Assembly: GCF_048820935.1 (NCBI RefSeq)
Contig: NZ_JBMERD010000001.1
Location: forward strand, 62,001 to 126,000
DNA: 64,000 nucleotides
Reading direction: 5' to 3'
DNA from: Algicoccus sp048820935
Lineage (GTDB): Bacteria > Pseudomonadota > Gammaproteobacteria > Burkholderiales > Burkholderiaceae_B
Shown here: piece after piece, positions 25,962-35,280 of the stretch
Layout of the letters: every line of letters begins with the position of its first letter
Numbering within the stretch: position 1 is the stretch's first letter
The notes under the pieces: model-generated
Databases searched by the model: none
Told to the model about the DNA's origin: nothing
Seen by the model: the letters and a program-made list of their open reading frames with translations, nothing else
Translations under genes and position numbers: made by a program

Positions 25962-27473
25962 ATGTGTGGAATTATTGGTGTCGTAGCGCACAGTCCCGTC
26001 AACCAACTGATTTATGACGGGCTGCTTCTGCTGCAGCACCGTGGCCAGGACGCTGCCGGTATTGCAACGTTTGATGGCAATCACTTCAATATGTACAAAG
26101 GTCACGGCTTGGTTCGTGATGTGTTTCGAACCCGAAATATGCGCGCTTTGCCAGGTTTTACAGGGATTGGGCAAGTTCGTTATCCCACGGCTGGCTCAAG
26201 TCAAAGTGTGGAGCAGGCACAACCGTTTTACGTGAATGCACCGTTTGGATTGACCTTTGCGCATAACGGCAATCTGACCAATTGGCGTGAATTAAAAGAT
26301 GAATTGTTTCGCATCGATCAACGTCATATCAACACCAATTCAGACTCTGAAGTTTTACTGAATATTTTGGCACATGAGCTTCAACGGGCGGCCAATGGTG
26401 TTTCTTTGGATGAAACGGCTATTTTTAAGGCTGTGCGGGCTGTCCATGACCGAGTGCGTGGTGCGTATGCGGTGGTCACGCAAATTGCAGGCTACGGACT
26501 GCTGGCATTCCGTGATCCCCATGGAATTCGTCCTTTGTGCTTAGGAAGTTTGGAAACCCCATCTGGGAAAGAATGGATGGTCGCTTCTGAATCGGTGGCG
26601 CTCGAAGGGCTTGGATTCTCGTTTGAGCGCGATGTCTTACCGGGTGAAGCGATCTTTATTTCGCTCGATGGCAAGTTGAGTCACCAGGTGTGTTCAGAAC
26701 CTAAGATTCACGCACCGTGCATTTTTGAATACGTGTATTTTGCACGACCAGATTCAGCTATTGAAGGCGTGTCTGTGTATGGTGCACGTTTGCGTATGGG
26801 AGAGTATCTGGCCGAGCAAGTGGCTCGAGCACTTCCACTTGGGGATATTGACGTCGTGATGCCAATACCCGATTCCAGTCGCCCCGCGGCCATGCAACTG
26901 GCTAAGCACTTGAACCTTGAGTATCGTGAAGGGTTGATTAAAAACCGTTATATCGGTCGAACCTTTATCATGCCAGGACAGGCTGTGCGCAAAAAATCAG
27001 TTCGGCAAAAGCTCAATACCATTGGTGCGGAGTTTCATGGCAAAAATGTGCTGTTGGTGGATGATTCGATTGTTCGAGGTACAACCAGTCGTCAGATTGT
27101 TGATATGGCACGTGAAGCGGGTGCGAATAAAGTTTATTTGGCTTCGGCAGCTCCACCTGTACGTTTCCAGAACGTTTACGGTATTGACATGCCCACACAG
27201 CAGGAACTCATTGCTAATGGACGTGATGTGGATGAGATCGCGCATATTATTGGCGCTGATGCACTGATATATCAAAATATCGATGACATGGAAAATTCCG
27301 TACGTGATTTGAATCCAGCGCTTAAAACCTTTGAGTCTGCCTGTTTCACGGGCGATTACATCACAGGCGATATCACCCCGGAGTTGCTACTCCAAATTGC
27401 GCAACCCCGTGAAGAAACGCCTAGCGGCAATGGTTTACAGATTAATCTTGGCTTTGCAGCGAATGATTTCTGA
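25962..27473 (+). CDS. purF: Amidophosphoribosyltransferase
   Basis: This 503-residue enzyme makes 5-phosphoribosylamine from PRPP and glutamine, the first committed step of purine synthesis. The protein begins MCGIIGVV, so Cys2 becomes the N-terminal nucleophile of the glutaminase domain after Met removal. The phosphoribosyltransferase part carries the PRPP loop VLLVDDSIVRGTT near residue 363-375. Length matches the E. coli enzyme (505). Its last 32 bases overlap the convergent dsbB gene. I saw no clear PurR-type operator in the 126-base upstream gap. Confidence 0.97.
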   Translation: MCGIIGVVAHSPVNQLIYDGLLLLQHRGQDAAGIATFDGNHFNMYKGHGLVRDVFRTRNMRALPGFTGIGQVRYPTAGSSQSVEQAQPFYVNAPFGLTFAHNGNLTNWRELKDELFRIDQRHINTNSDSEVLLNILAHELQRAANGVSLDETAIFKAVRAVHDRVRGAYAVVTQIAGYGLLAFRDPHGIRPLCLGSLETPSGKEWMVASESVALEGLGFSFERDVLPGEAIFISLDGKLSHQVCSEPKIHAPCIFEYVYFARPDSAIEGVSVYGARLRMGEYLAEQVARALPLGDIDVVMPIPDSSRPAAMQLAKHLNLEYREGLIKNRYIGRTFIMPGQAVRKKSVRQKLNTIGAEFHGKNVLLVDDSIVRGTTSRQIVDMAREAGANKVYLASAAPPVRFQNVYGIDMPTQQELIANGRDVDEIAHIIGADALIYQNIDDMENSVRDLNPALKTFESACFTGDYITGDITPELLLQIAQPREETPSGNGLQINLGFAANDF

Positions 27474-27951
27474 CCGGCCAGATCCACAAACCCATCAGGG
27501 TGATGGCACTAAATAGAATCAGTGCCCACCCTGAAAACGGTACACCCAGAAAATCAACATTGGCTTCAAAGCAGCTTGCATACACACCAAAAAAGCCCGG
27601 CATCAGACTGTCTAATCCACTGCTCGTGATGAGACGGTCTGCCAGTGTCATGTCGCAACTCAATGAGGCTGAAGCGACGGTTGCCTGATGATAGGCAGCA
27701 GCCACGCCTGCGATGCCAAATGCCAGTGTAAGTAAGAGCGCCAGAGTGCGCGTCGTGCTCTGTATCCACAAGCCAAAACACGACAATACAAATAGAATTA
27801 GAAAGATCACGCGCTGCAAAACACACCAAGCGCAGGGTGGCATGTCCAGTATATGTTGCGCAAACAAAGCCACGAGTAAAGAACTACCGGTCAATAAAGC
27901 GGTGAGCGCAAAAAAGAATTTGGATGATCGTATTGGCATGAGGCGTTTCAT
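27442..27951 (-). CDS. dsbB: Disulfide bond formation protein B
   Basis: This 169-residue inner-membrane protein re-oxidises DsbA and passes electrons to quinone. Four membrane helices are visible. The first periplasmic loop has the redox pair C40-A-W-C43 in PPCAWCVLQR, followed by the Arg that contacts quinone. The second pair is in SLSCDM and YASCFE. I chose the ATG at 27951; ORF extension to 28023 adds an unsupported N-terminus, and the ATG at 27939 is a possible alternative because neither has a strong ribosome site. It lies downstream of glnD on the same strand and overlaps the purF 3' end by 32 bases. Confidence 0.92.
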   Translation of the reverse strand: MKRLMPIRSSKFFFALTALLTGSSLLVALFAQHILDMPPCAWCVLQRVIFLILFVLSCFGLWIQSTTRTLALLLTLAFGIAGVAAAYHQATVASASLSCDMTLADRLITSSGLDSLMPGFFGVYASCFEANVDFLGVPFSGWALILFSAITLMGLWIWPVRNHSLQSQD

Positions 27952-28062
27952 GTTTGTTATCAATGCGTTGTCAGAATCTGAAGAGACGAATTTGTTCAGT
28001 GTAACGAATAAGGCCAGTGACACCCAATAAAATTGTTGTGTTTGTGACTGTGAGTCTGTCGT

Positions 28063-30675
28063 TTATTTGGGATGAGATGCACTTACATTGGCGAGCTGAC
28101 CGTAAATCGTACGTTCAAATTGTCGCAAAATACGCTCACTCGCGAGCTGGGGTGCATGGATCATAAAGATATCTTCAACGCGCTCCCCCAAAGTCATCAC
28201 TTTAGCGCTAATGACATTGACTTTAAAGGCGACAAAGACTTGTGCGAGCTGCGCCAATAAGCCTGGACGATCAGTTGCCATAATCGCGAGTCGCCACTCG
28301 TCAGCACCGACAGCGGGTTGTAATTCCACCGTGGGTTCGATGGGAAAGGCGCGAGACATGCGAGATAGCGCAGATGTCGCACTGATTTTAGGCAAGTTTT
28401 GTGGGTTCGGTGCACTCAGATGTTGGGTTAGGCTTGTGGCCAAATTTGAAGCTAAGATATTCGGATCGATCTGGGTTGGTGCAAAAAGCACAATAAACGT
28501 ATCCAATGCGTAAGCTTCTCGAGTCGTATGAATTCGCGCATCCAACACGTCCAATGCATGCGCCCAGAAAAATGCACAAATACTAGCGAACAAATCTTCA
28601 CGATCTGGTGTGTAAACCATGACTTGTAAACTGTCTTCAACCATGAAGGGGCGGGCACGCACAATGGGTTGATCACTGTGCACATGCGAATGCAGCTGCT
28701 GCGTATGCCAAGCAATGTCACTGGTTTCATGACGTAAGAAATACGCCACATCAAGCGTATTCCAAACCATTTCACGCTGAGCTGTGGTGAGTCCAAATTC
28801 TCGAATCTGCGTCGAGGCTTCTTCGATGCGTTCCTGCAGTGCCGTTTTAGTGTGATCCGTTGTCGTAGATCCCAAAGTGCGTCTAGCCTGGTGGTAAAGG
28901 TCTTCGAGTAGTTTGCCTTTCCACGCATTCCAAATTTTAGGGCCAGTAGCGCGAATATCAGCCACGGTGAGTAGGTAAAGGGCGTTTAAACGTCTGATTG
29001 AGCCGACTTGGTCTGCAAATTTAGCGATGACTTGAGGGTCGGAAAGGTCTTGCTTTTGAGCAACTCGAGACATCAATAAATGTTGTTCAACTAAAAAGAC
29101 CACTAGATCGGTTTCATCGGCTTGTAGGCCATGGTCTTTGGCGAAACGTTGTACGTCTTGGGCGCCCAGTTCAGAATGATCACCCCCTCGGCCTTTGGCA
29201 ATGTCGTGAAAGAGTGCTGCGACATACAAAAGCCAGTGACGGTCAAACCCCGCCATGATGCCAGAACAAAGCGGAAACTCTTGCGCATGTTCGATTTGTG
29301 TAAATCGGCGCAAATGACGAATGACTAAAAGGGTGTGTTGGTCGACGGTGTAAGCATGAAATAAATCATGTTGCATTTGACCCACGATGCGCCTAAAAAC
29401 AGGCAGATATTTGGGCAGAATGTTGAGCATCGTCATGCGTCTTAACGTGCGCACAATGCCTTCAGGTTCTTTCAGGATTTGTAAAAAGGTTTGACGATTA
29501 AACGGATCTCTTCGAAATGCGGCGTCAATCAAAACCCGTGCATGCCAGATTGCTCGCAATGTGCGAGCGGTCATGCCGTGTATTGCAGGGTTTTGTTGTA
29601 TGACGAGAAAGGCTCGCAACAACTGTCTAGGGTCATCTTGAAAGACATTGTCGTGTGCAATGTCTAAGCGGCCTTGTAGATTCAGAAAATACGGATCAAT
29701 CGGAATGGCTTGTTGTCTGGCAACAGGAAACAAATGGTCGCGTAAACTTTCAATCAAGACGGTGTTGAGTTGTGTGACTAAGCGAGCTGCCCAGTAGTAG
29801 CGTTGCATCAGGATTTCACTGGCGCGATGCGTTGAGCTCGATTCAATGCCATAGATGCTCGCCAAGCGATGCTGAAAATCAAACACCAATCGATCTTCAC
29901 GGCGTTTGGCCATTAGATGTAATTCCACGCGCAATCGAGTAAATGCGTTTTGTGCACGTCGCAAGTCTCGAACTTCTTGAGGTCTGAGCATGCCACTACG
30001 GGCGATTTGAGTCCAGTTCTTGCCAAATCCAGCGGCTCGTGCAAGCCAGTGAATGATTTGCAGATCACGCAAGCCACCAGGGGATTCTTTGCAATTAGGT
30101 TCGAGTGCGTAAGGTGTGTTTGCAAACCGTGCGTGACGCTGTTGCATTTCTGCGAGCTTGGCCCGAAAGAATTCGCGCGCATCGAGTTGTTGATTGAGTG
30201 CAGTCTCAAATGATTGAACGAGCTTGCGTTGTCCGGCAACATGTCGAATTTCCAGTAGCGCCGTTTCAATCGTGATGTCCTCGCGTGCATAAAGCAACGC
30301 TTCCTCCATCGTACGCACACTACAACCTGGTTCAATACCCAAGTCCCAGAGGGCTGCAATTAGTTTTTCAATTTGTTGCGTTTGTTCGGAATTTGGAGCT
30401 TGTGCGAGCAGAATCAATAAATCCACGTCGGAGTAGGGATAGAGCTCTGCGCGTCCATAGCCACCTACTGCAGCCAAGGCTGCGCCTGTAGGCAAAGGAT
30501 AAACTTTGAGCAATGCTCGCAAGGCGACGTCAGCGTGGCGACATAAATGACGCAGTAGGCGGGTCGCCTGTAAATCCTCGCGATATCGTGCAATAGATTG
30601 AGCCCGCGCGTGTTCGAGTTCAGCCCTGATGGCTTGAATTTGCGGCTGATGAGCCGCGACATCGTGAGATTGCAT
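28063..30675 (-). CDS. glnD: [Protein-PII] uridylyltransferase / uridylyl-removing enzyme
   Basis: This 870-residue bifunctional enzyme adds UMP to PII proteins when glutamine is low and removes it when glutamine is high. Four parts are visible in order: the nucleotidyltransferase domain with GGYGRAELYPYSDVD (near residue 67-81); a linker; the HD hydrolase domain with FHDIAKGRGGDHSE (near 488-501); and two C-terminal ACT domains (about 690-770 and 797-865) that sense glutamine. Length is normal for betaproteobacteria. map lies just upstream on the same strand (42-base gap), so the two are probably co-transcribed. Confidence 0.97.
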   Translation of the reverse strand: MQSHDVAAHQPQIQAIRAELEHARAQSIARYREDLQATRLLRHLCRHADVALRALLKVYPLPTGAALAAVGGYGRAELYPYSDVDLLILLAQAPNSEQTQQIEKLIAALWDLGIEPGCSVRTMEEALLYAREDITIETALLEIRHVAGQRKLVQSFETALNQQLDAREFFRAKLAEMQQRHARFANTPYALEPNCKESPGGLRDLQIIHWLARAAGFGKNWTQIARSGMLRPQEVRDLRRAQNAFTRLRVELHLMAKRREDRLVFDFQHRLASIYGIESSSTHRASEILMQRYYWAARLVTQLNTVLIESLRDHLFPVARQQAIPIDPYFLNLQGRLDIAHDNVFQDDPRQLLRAFLVIQQNPAIHGMTARTLRAIWHARVLIDAAFRRDPFNRQTFLQILKEPEGIVRTLRRMTMLNILPKYLPVFRRIVGQMQHDLFHAYTVDQHTLLVIRHLRRFTQIEHAQEFPLCSGIMAGFDRHWLLYVAALFHDIAKGRGGDHSELGAQDVQRFAKDHGLQADETDLVVFLVEQHLLMSRVAQKQDLSDPQVIAKFADQVGSIRRLNALYLLTVADIRATGPKIWNAWKGKLLEDLYHQARRTLGSTTTDHTKTALQERIEEASTQIREFGLTTAQREMVWNTLDVAYFLRHETSDIAWHTQQLHSHVHSDQPIVRARPFMVEDSLQVMVYTPDREDLFASICAFFWAHALDVLDARIHTTREAYALDTFIVLFAPTQIDPNILASNLATSLTQHLSAPNPQNLPKISATSALSRMSRAFPIEPTVELQPAVGADEWRLAIMATDRPGLLAQLAQVFVAFKVNVISAKVMTLGERVEDIFMIHAPQLASERILRQFERTIYGQLANVSASHPK

Positions 30676-30717
30676 GTTGCGCTCCGGTTGGTCTCGAATC
30701 GTTTGGGCTTGGTGGCT

Positions 30718-31527
30718 TTAAGTTTTAAGGCTTACACCGGCAGGTGGGGCAGGCATTTCATCCGAAATCGTCAACACCTCATAGCCCGTCGGTGTGACAA
30801 GGATCGAGTGCTCCCATTGGGCAGACAGACTACGGTCTCGGGTGACGATGGTCCAGCCATCATTCAATTGTCGAATGTCGCGACGACCCGCGTTAATCAT
30901 CGGCTCGATGGTGAAAATCATGCCCGCTTTAAGCTCTTCTCCGGTTCCGGGACGCCCGTAGTGCAGAACTTGTGGATCTTGGTGGAATTTTTGACCAATA
31001 CCGTGGCCGCAATACTCACGCACGACAGAAAAACCTTGATCATGTGCATGTGTTTGAATGGCGTGACCAATGTCACCCAGCGTTTTACCGGGTTTGACTT
31101 GTTGAATACCCAGCCACATACATTCATAGGTTGTTTCGGTGAGTCGTCGTGCTTGAATCGAGGGCTCACCCACGTAATACATGCGGCTCGTATCACCAAA
31201 CCAACCGTCTTTAATAATTGTGACGTCTAGGTTAATGATGTCGCCATTTTTAAGCACTTTGTCGCCAGGGATACCGTGACAGATCTGGTGGTTGATCGAA
31301 GTACAGATGGCGCCTGGGAAGGGCGGGTAGCCCGGGGGCGCGTAACCAATGGTGGCAGACTTTACGTTCAGAACATCCGTGATGTATTCCACGGTTAAGC
31401 GGTCCAGCTCACCTGTCGTGACACCTGGTTTGACAAACGGTGTCAGATAGTCAAGAACCTTGGCCGCATCGCGGCAGGCAGCCCGCATTTTATCGAGGTC
31501 ACTGGGATCATTTACGATGACAGACAT
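30718..31527 (-). CDS. map: Type I methionine aminopeptidase
   Basis: This 269-residue enzyme removes the initiator Met from nascent proteins. The metal ligands of the pita-bread fold are present: Asp in NLDVTIIKDG and in GDTSRMY, His in the GHGIGQKFHQDP motif, Glu in MIFTIEPMIN and Glu in WEHSILVT. It sits back-to-back with rpsB, the usual map-rpsB order, and runs into glnD on the same strand. The 271-base region between map and rpsB should contain divergent promoters. Confidence 0.97.
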   Translation of the reverse strand: MSVIVNDPSDLDKMRAACRDAAKVLDYLTPFVKPGVTTGELDRLTVEYITDVLNVKSATIGYAPPGYPPFPGAICTSINHQICHGIPGDKVLKNGDIINLDVTIIKDGWFGDTSRMYYVGEPSIQARRLTETTYECMWLGIQQVKPGKTLGDIGHAIQTHAHDQGFSVVREYCGHGIGQKFHQDPQVLHYGRPGTGEELKAGMIFTIEPMINAGRRDIRQLNDGWTIVTRDRSLSAQWEHSILVTPTGYEVLTISDEMPAPPAGVSLKT

Positions 31528-31726
31528 AAGATAGTTGAGTAAAAACCCTTAAAGAGGTTAGAATTATAGGATTTCCCGAAAACGGGGCAAAGCAAAAGCG
31601 ATGTCCCTCTGCTTAAAAAGCAGCGGAAAACGTGGTTTCAGAAGCCAGATAAATTAGCTGTTGTGAGTTCCTAGTATAAAGGCACTCGCAACTTGCAAAA
31701 TAAATTTGGCCAGAAAACCAAATGGC

Positions 31727-31772
31727 GCAATGCAACACCAGGGTGCCGAATTGGTCGGTCCGGTTGCATTGC
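31727..31772 (+). promoter_or_regulatory. Candidate ribosomal-protein S2 leader structure upstream of rpsB
   Basis: GCAATGCAAC and GTTGCATTGC form a perfect 10-bp stem closing a 26-base loop, which contains an inner ACC/GGT pairing around GGGTGCCGAATT. It ends 26 bases before the rpsB ATG and overlaps no coding region. S2 operons of other proteobacteria carry autoregulatory leaders; the match to those families is inferred from position, not from an alignment. Confidence 0.55.
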
Positions 31773-31798
31773 AAGACCTAACCCTAGGAGAAAATCTC

Positions 31799-32560
31799 AT
31801 GTCTTTAATGCGTGACATGCTGGAAGCTGGTGTTCACTTCGGTCACCAGACGCGCTACTGGAACCCCAAGATGGCACCTTTCATCTTTGGACAGCGCAAC
31901 AAAATTCACATCATCAACCTCGAGCAAACCGTTGTGAAATATACGGAAGCTGCTGCGTTCCTGCGTTCAGTCGCTGCCAAAAACGGCACCGTGCTGTTTG
32001 TTGGTACAAAACGTGCAGCACGCGATATCGTGGCTGAGCAAGCAGAGCGTTGTGGTATGCCTTATGTCGACAGCCGTTGGCTGGGTGGCATGTTGACGAA
32101 CTTTAAAACCGTTAGAAGCTCAATCAAACGTTTGAAAGAAATGGAGCAACTGGCTGCCGATGGTGGTCTGGAGCGCATGTCTAAAAAAGAAGCACTCCTG
32201 TTCACACGTGAACTGGATAAGCTGAACAAATCAATCGGCGGCATTAAAGATATGGGTGGTTTGCCTGATGCCATCTTCTTGGTGGACGTTGGTTACCACA
32301 AGATCACGGTCGCCGAAGCCAAGACACTGGGTATTCCCGTCGTGGCTGTGGTGGATACCAACCACTCACCTGATGGCATCGATTACGTGATTCCTGGTAA
32401 CGATGACTCGGCTAAAGCCATCGCGTTGTATGTCAGTGGCATGGCCGATGCAATTCGCGAAGGTCGCGACCAGGCAATTAGTGGTCTGATCGAAGAAATC
32501 ACTGCTGAAGAGGATTTCGTGGAAGTCCAAGAAGAATCAGCCGGTGAAGAAAACGCCTAA
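31799..32560 (+). CDS. rpsB: Small-subunit ribosomal protein S2
   Basis: This 253-residue S2 protein binds the 30S body near the head junction and recruits S1. The N-terminus SLMRDMLEAGVHFGHQTRYWNPKM and the later WLGGMLTNFKT and DTNHSPDGIDYVIPGNDD segments are diagnostic. The start is the ATG at 31799, supported by AGGAG at the right distance; the extended frame to 31706 runs through the leader stem and is not coding. It is followed by tsf, with two hairpins between. Confidence 0.98.
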   Translation: MSLMRDMLEAGVHFGHQTRYWNPKMAPFIFGQRNKIHIINLEQTVVKYTEAAAFLRSVAAKNGTVLFVGTKRAARDIVAEQAERCGMPYVDSRWLGGMLTNFKTVRSSIKRLKEMEQLAADGGLERMSKKEALLFTRELDKLNKSIGGIKDMGGLPDAIFLVDVGYHKITVAEAKTLGIPVVAVVDTNHSPDGIDYVIPGNDDSAKAIALYVSGMADAIREGRDQAISGLIEEITAEEDFVEVQEESAGEENA

Positions 32561-32599
32561 GTTCAATCTTCGTTCTGAAGACATCGAATAGCTATGAAC

Positions 32600-32661
32600 G
32601 ACCGGATATGTCCGGTCATTCGCATGAACTAGTCGAAGTGGTCTGAATCAGTCCACTTCGA
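32600..32661 (+). promoter_or_regulatory. Two consecutive hairpins between rpsB and tsf
   Basis: GACCGGA-TATG-TCCGGTC (7 bp, 32600-32617) is followed by TCGAAGTGG / CCACTTCGA (9 bp, 11-base loop, 32633-32661). Neither has a T tract. They may tune the rpsB-to-tsf transcript ratio or act as processing sites. The second ends 17 bases before the tsf start. Confidence 0.6.
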
Positions 32662-32678
32662 GCAATTACGGAGTGAAT

Positions 32679-33554
32679 ATGACTCAAATTACAGCCGCAA
32701 TGGTTAAGACTTTGCGTGAGAAAACCGATGCCCCCATGATGGAGTGCAAAAAAGCGCTGACAGAAGCACAAGGCGATATGGCTCGTGCTGAAGAGATCTT
32801 GCGCGTCAAACTCGGTAGCAAAGCCAGTAAAGCGGCAAGCCGCGTGACCGCAGAAGGTCTGGTTGGCATCAGTATTCTGGAAGATGGCAAAACAGGTGCG
32901 CTGGTTGAAGTGAACTGCGAAACTGACTTTGTGGCCAAAAACGAAGATTTCCTCGCATTTGTGGATGACGTCGCTAAATTGATCGCCACCGAAAATCCTG
33001 CGGATTTGGACGCTTTGGCTCAATTGCCATTGGGTGACGGTACTGTGGAATCAACCCGTTCCGCATTGGTCGGTAAGATCGGTGAAAACATCGCGATTCG
33101 TCGCTTTTCACGCCAAGCTTCCGAGCATGGCCTGAGCAGCTACAGTCACGGTGGCAAGATTGGTGTGTTGGTTGACATCAAAGGCGATGAGCAAACAGGT
33201 AAAGATATTGCAATGCATATTGCAGCTTCTAAGCCGCGTGCCATTGATGAAAACGGTGTGTCCGAGGCGGACAAAGAAGCTGAGCGCTCAGTTGCACGCT
33301 TGAAGGCTGAAGAGTCCGGCAAACCTGCAGAGATCGTTGCCAAAATGGTCGAAGGAACTGTGCAGAAGTTTCTGAAGGAAGTGGCCTTGTTGTCACAGCC
33401 TTTCGTGAAAAACGACAAGCAGTCTGTTGGCCAGATGTTGCAAGAAAAAAATGCATCGGTTCAAGCTTTTGATATCTACGTGGTTGGTGAAGGTATCGAA
33501 AAAGAAACGATGGATTTTGCCGCTGAAGTGGCAGCTGCCGCCGGCACGAAGTAA
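32679..33554 (+). CDS. tsf: Elongation factor Ts
   Basis: This 291-residue guanine-nucleotide exchange factor recycles EF-Tu. It starts TQITAAMVKTLREKTDAPMMECKKAL, contains the core VNCETDFVAKNEDF motif that contacts EF-Tu near residue 77-90, and ends with a dimer domain tail. The ATG at 32679 follows ACGGAG. It shares a transcript with rpsB, and a strong terminator follows the stop. Confidence 0.98.
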   Translation: MTQITAAMVKTLREKTDAPMMECKKALTEAQGDMARAEEILRVKLGSKASKAASRVTAEGLVGISILEDGKTGALVEVNCETDFVAKNEDFLAFVDDVAKLIATENPADLDALAQLPLGDGTVESTRSALVGKIGENIAIRRFSRQASEHGLSSYSHGGKIGVLVDIKGDEQTGKDIAMHIAASKPRAIDENGVSEADKEAERSVARLKAEESGKPAEIVAKMVEGTVQKFLKEVALLSQPFVKNDKQSVGQMLQEKNASVQAFDIYVVGEGIEKETMDFAAEVAAAAGTK

Positions 33555-33587
33555 TACCAAGCAACCTGTGTGTTGCTAACGAAGTCT

Positions 33588-33624
33588 GAGGCGGTTCAAC
33601 CAGTGTTGGGCCGCCTCGTTTTTT
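33588..33624 (+). terminator. Intrinsic terminator after tsf
   Basis: GAGGCGG / CCGCCTC forms a 7-bp stem with a 16-base loop, followed by G and six T residues. It ends the rpsB-tsf transcript, so pyrH needs its own promoter in the next 200 bases. Confidence 0.9.
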
Positions 33625-33826
33625 ACGTCTTTACGCTTTGTGATGTGCTCTTGGGCAAGACATTGGTCTGCAACGAAATAGGAATCGTCCATTTGGACCT
33701 CCAGTGCGTCACAGCTGGCTGTGAATCGATTACACTTTTGCGCAGATACCAGCCCGGCGAAATATGGCTAAAAAGGCGTCATCTATTAAAATAATTCTTC
33801 AAAACATACCCGAAACAGGATCCATC

Positions 33827-34543
33827 ATGTCTGAAAAGCGACATCAACGCGTTCTTCTGAAGCTCTCAGGCGAAGCGCTTATGGGCGATGATGCGTATGG
33901 CATCAATCGAAATACCATTGTCAGAATGACACACGAAGTGGCTGAAGTCGCCCGTTTGGGTGTGCAGCTTGCCATTGTGATTGGTGGCGGCAATATCTTT
34001 CGTGGGGTTGCGCCCGGTGCACAAGGAATGGATCGGGCCACTGCCGACTACATGGGTATGATGGCAACGGTCATGAATGCGCTGGCTTTGCAAGATGCAC
34101 TTAAACACCAAGGGATTGATGCGCGCGTGCAATCGGCTCTGAAGATTGAGCAGGTGGTGGAACCCTATATTCGACCCAAAGCGTTGCGCTACCTTGAAGA
34201 AAATAAAGTCGTCATCTTTGCAGCTGGAACGGGTAACCCGTTCTTTACAACCGATACAGCAGCTGCTCTAAGAGGTGCTGAAATTGGTGCTGAGATTGTT
34301 CTTAAAGCGACTAAGGTCGATGGCATCTATAGCGCAGATCCCAATAAGGATCCCAATGCCACTCGTTTTTCGCGCATTAGTTTTGATGAGGCGATTGCAC
34401 GACGCCTCGAAGTCATGGATGCAACCGCGTTTGCTTTATGCCGAGATCAGAAACTTCCGATCCGCGTGTTCTCCATTAATAAGCCTGGTGCTTTACAACG
34501 TGCTATTCAAGGTGAAGACGAAGGAACCGTTGTTCACGTTTAA
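33827..34543 (+). CDS. pyrH: Uridylate kinase
   Basis: This 238-residue hexameric kinase phosphorylates UMP to UDP and is regulated by GTP and UTP. The amino-acid-kinase-family N-terminus RVLLKLSGEALMG, the GGGNIFRG phosphate-binding loop, and ATKVDGIYSADPNKDP near residue 160 are clear. The ATG at 33827 has AGGA upstream. Frr follows after 40 bases. Normal length and place; no odd features. Confidence 0.97.
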   Translation: MSEKRHQRVLLKLSGEALMGDDAYGINRNTIVRMTHEVAEVARLGVQLAIVIGGGNIFRGVAPGAQGMDRATADYMGMMATVMNALALQDALKHQGIDARVQSALKIEQVVEPYIRPKALRYLEENKVVIFAAGTGNPFFTTDTAAALRGAEIGAEIVLKATKVDGIYSADPNKDPNATRFSRISFDEAIARRLEVMDATAFALCRDQKLPIRVFSINKPGALQRAIQGEDEGTVVHV

Positions 34544-34583
34544 ATTGTTGAGTGATAAAGCCATAGAATTAGAGGGAAACTAC

Positions 34584-35144
34584 ATGCCAATTAATGAAAT
34601 TATTAATTCGTCCGAAACACGGATGAAAAAATCAATCGAAAACTTACAAGGCAACCTGATGAAAATCCGTACAGGTCGGCCTTCGCCCGCTTTACTCGAA
34701 CACATCGAAGTTGAGTACTACGGCACCATGACACCCCTGAATCAGGTCGCTAATATCACTTTGCTAGATTCTCGTACGCTGGGTGTGCAGGTCTGGGAAA
34801 AACAAATGGTGCAACTGGTGGATAAAGCCATTCGTGAATCTGATTTGGGATTAAACCCTCAAGCGATGGGCGAGTCGATTCGTGTCCCAATGCCCGCGTT
34901 GACTGAAGAGCGTCGTCGTGACCTGACAAGACTTGTGCGTCAGGAAGGTGAAGATGCCAAGGTGGCTGTACGTAACCTGCGCCGTGATGCCAACGACGGA
35001 TTTAAGCGTCTGGTGAAAGACAAAGAAATCTCTGAAGATGATGAACGTCGAGCGCAAGACAGCATCCAGAAGTTGACAGACCAATTTGTACAGAAAATTG
35101 ATCAACTGATTGCTGAGAAAGAAACCGATATCATGACCGTGTAA
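34584..35144 (+). CDS. frr: Ribosome recycling factor
   Basis: This 186-residue protein, together with EF-G, splits the 70S ribosome after termination. It is a tRNA-shaped three-helix bundle plus beta domain; KIRTGRPSPALLEHIEVEYYG near residues 29-49 and the C-terminal helix QDSIQKLTDQFVQKIDQL are typical. The ATG at 34584 follows AGAGGGA. The longer frame from 34275 overlaps pyrH and is not used. It lies between pyrH and uppS in the usual order. Confidence 0.97.
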   Translation: MPINEIINSSETRMKKSIENLQGNLMKIRTGRPSPALLEHIEVEYYGTMTPLNQVANITLLDSRTLGVQVWEKQMVQLVDKAIRESDLGLNPQAMGESIRVPMPALTEERRRDLTRLVRQEGEDAKVAVRNLRRDANDGFKRLVKDKEISEDDERRAQDSIQKLTDQFVQKIDQLIAEKETDIMTV

Positions 35145-35280
35145 ATCGGCTCAAAATCCCTCTGTTCAACTTTAAAGGTGACTGATCGTATCGGGTGAAA
35201 AGTTAAATTTCATCCGATGAGTGACCTGCGTTATTTAACGATTATTAGCGTGGTGCAGAAGTTTGAAATCGTCTAAACAC

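Noticed and set aside
33570..33794. 74-residue + frame between tsf and pyrH
   Set aside because: It contains the tsf terminator hairpin and shows no ribosome site or recognisable sequence.
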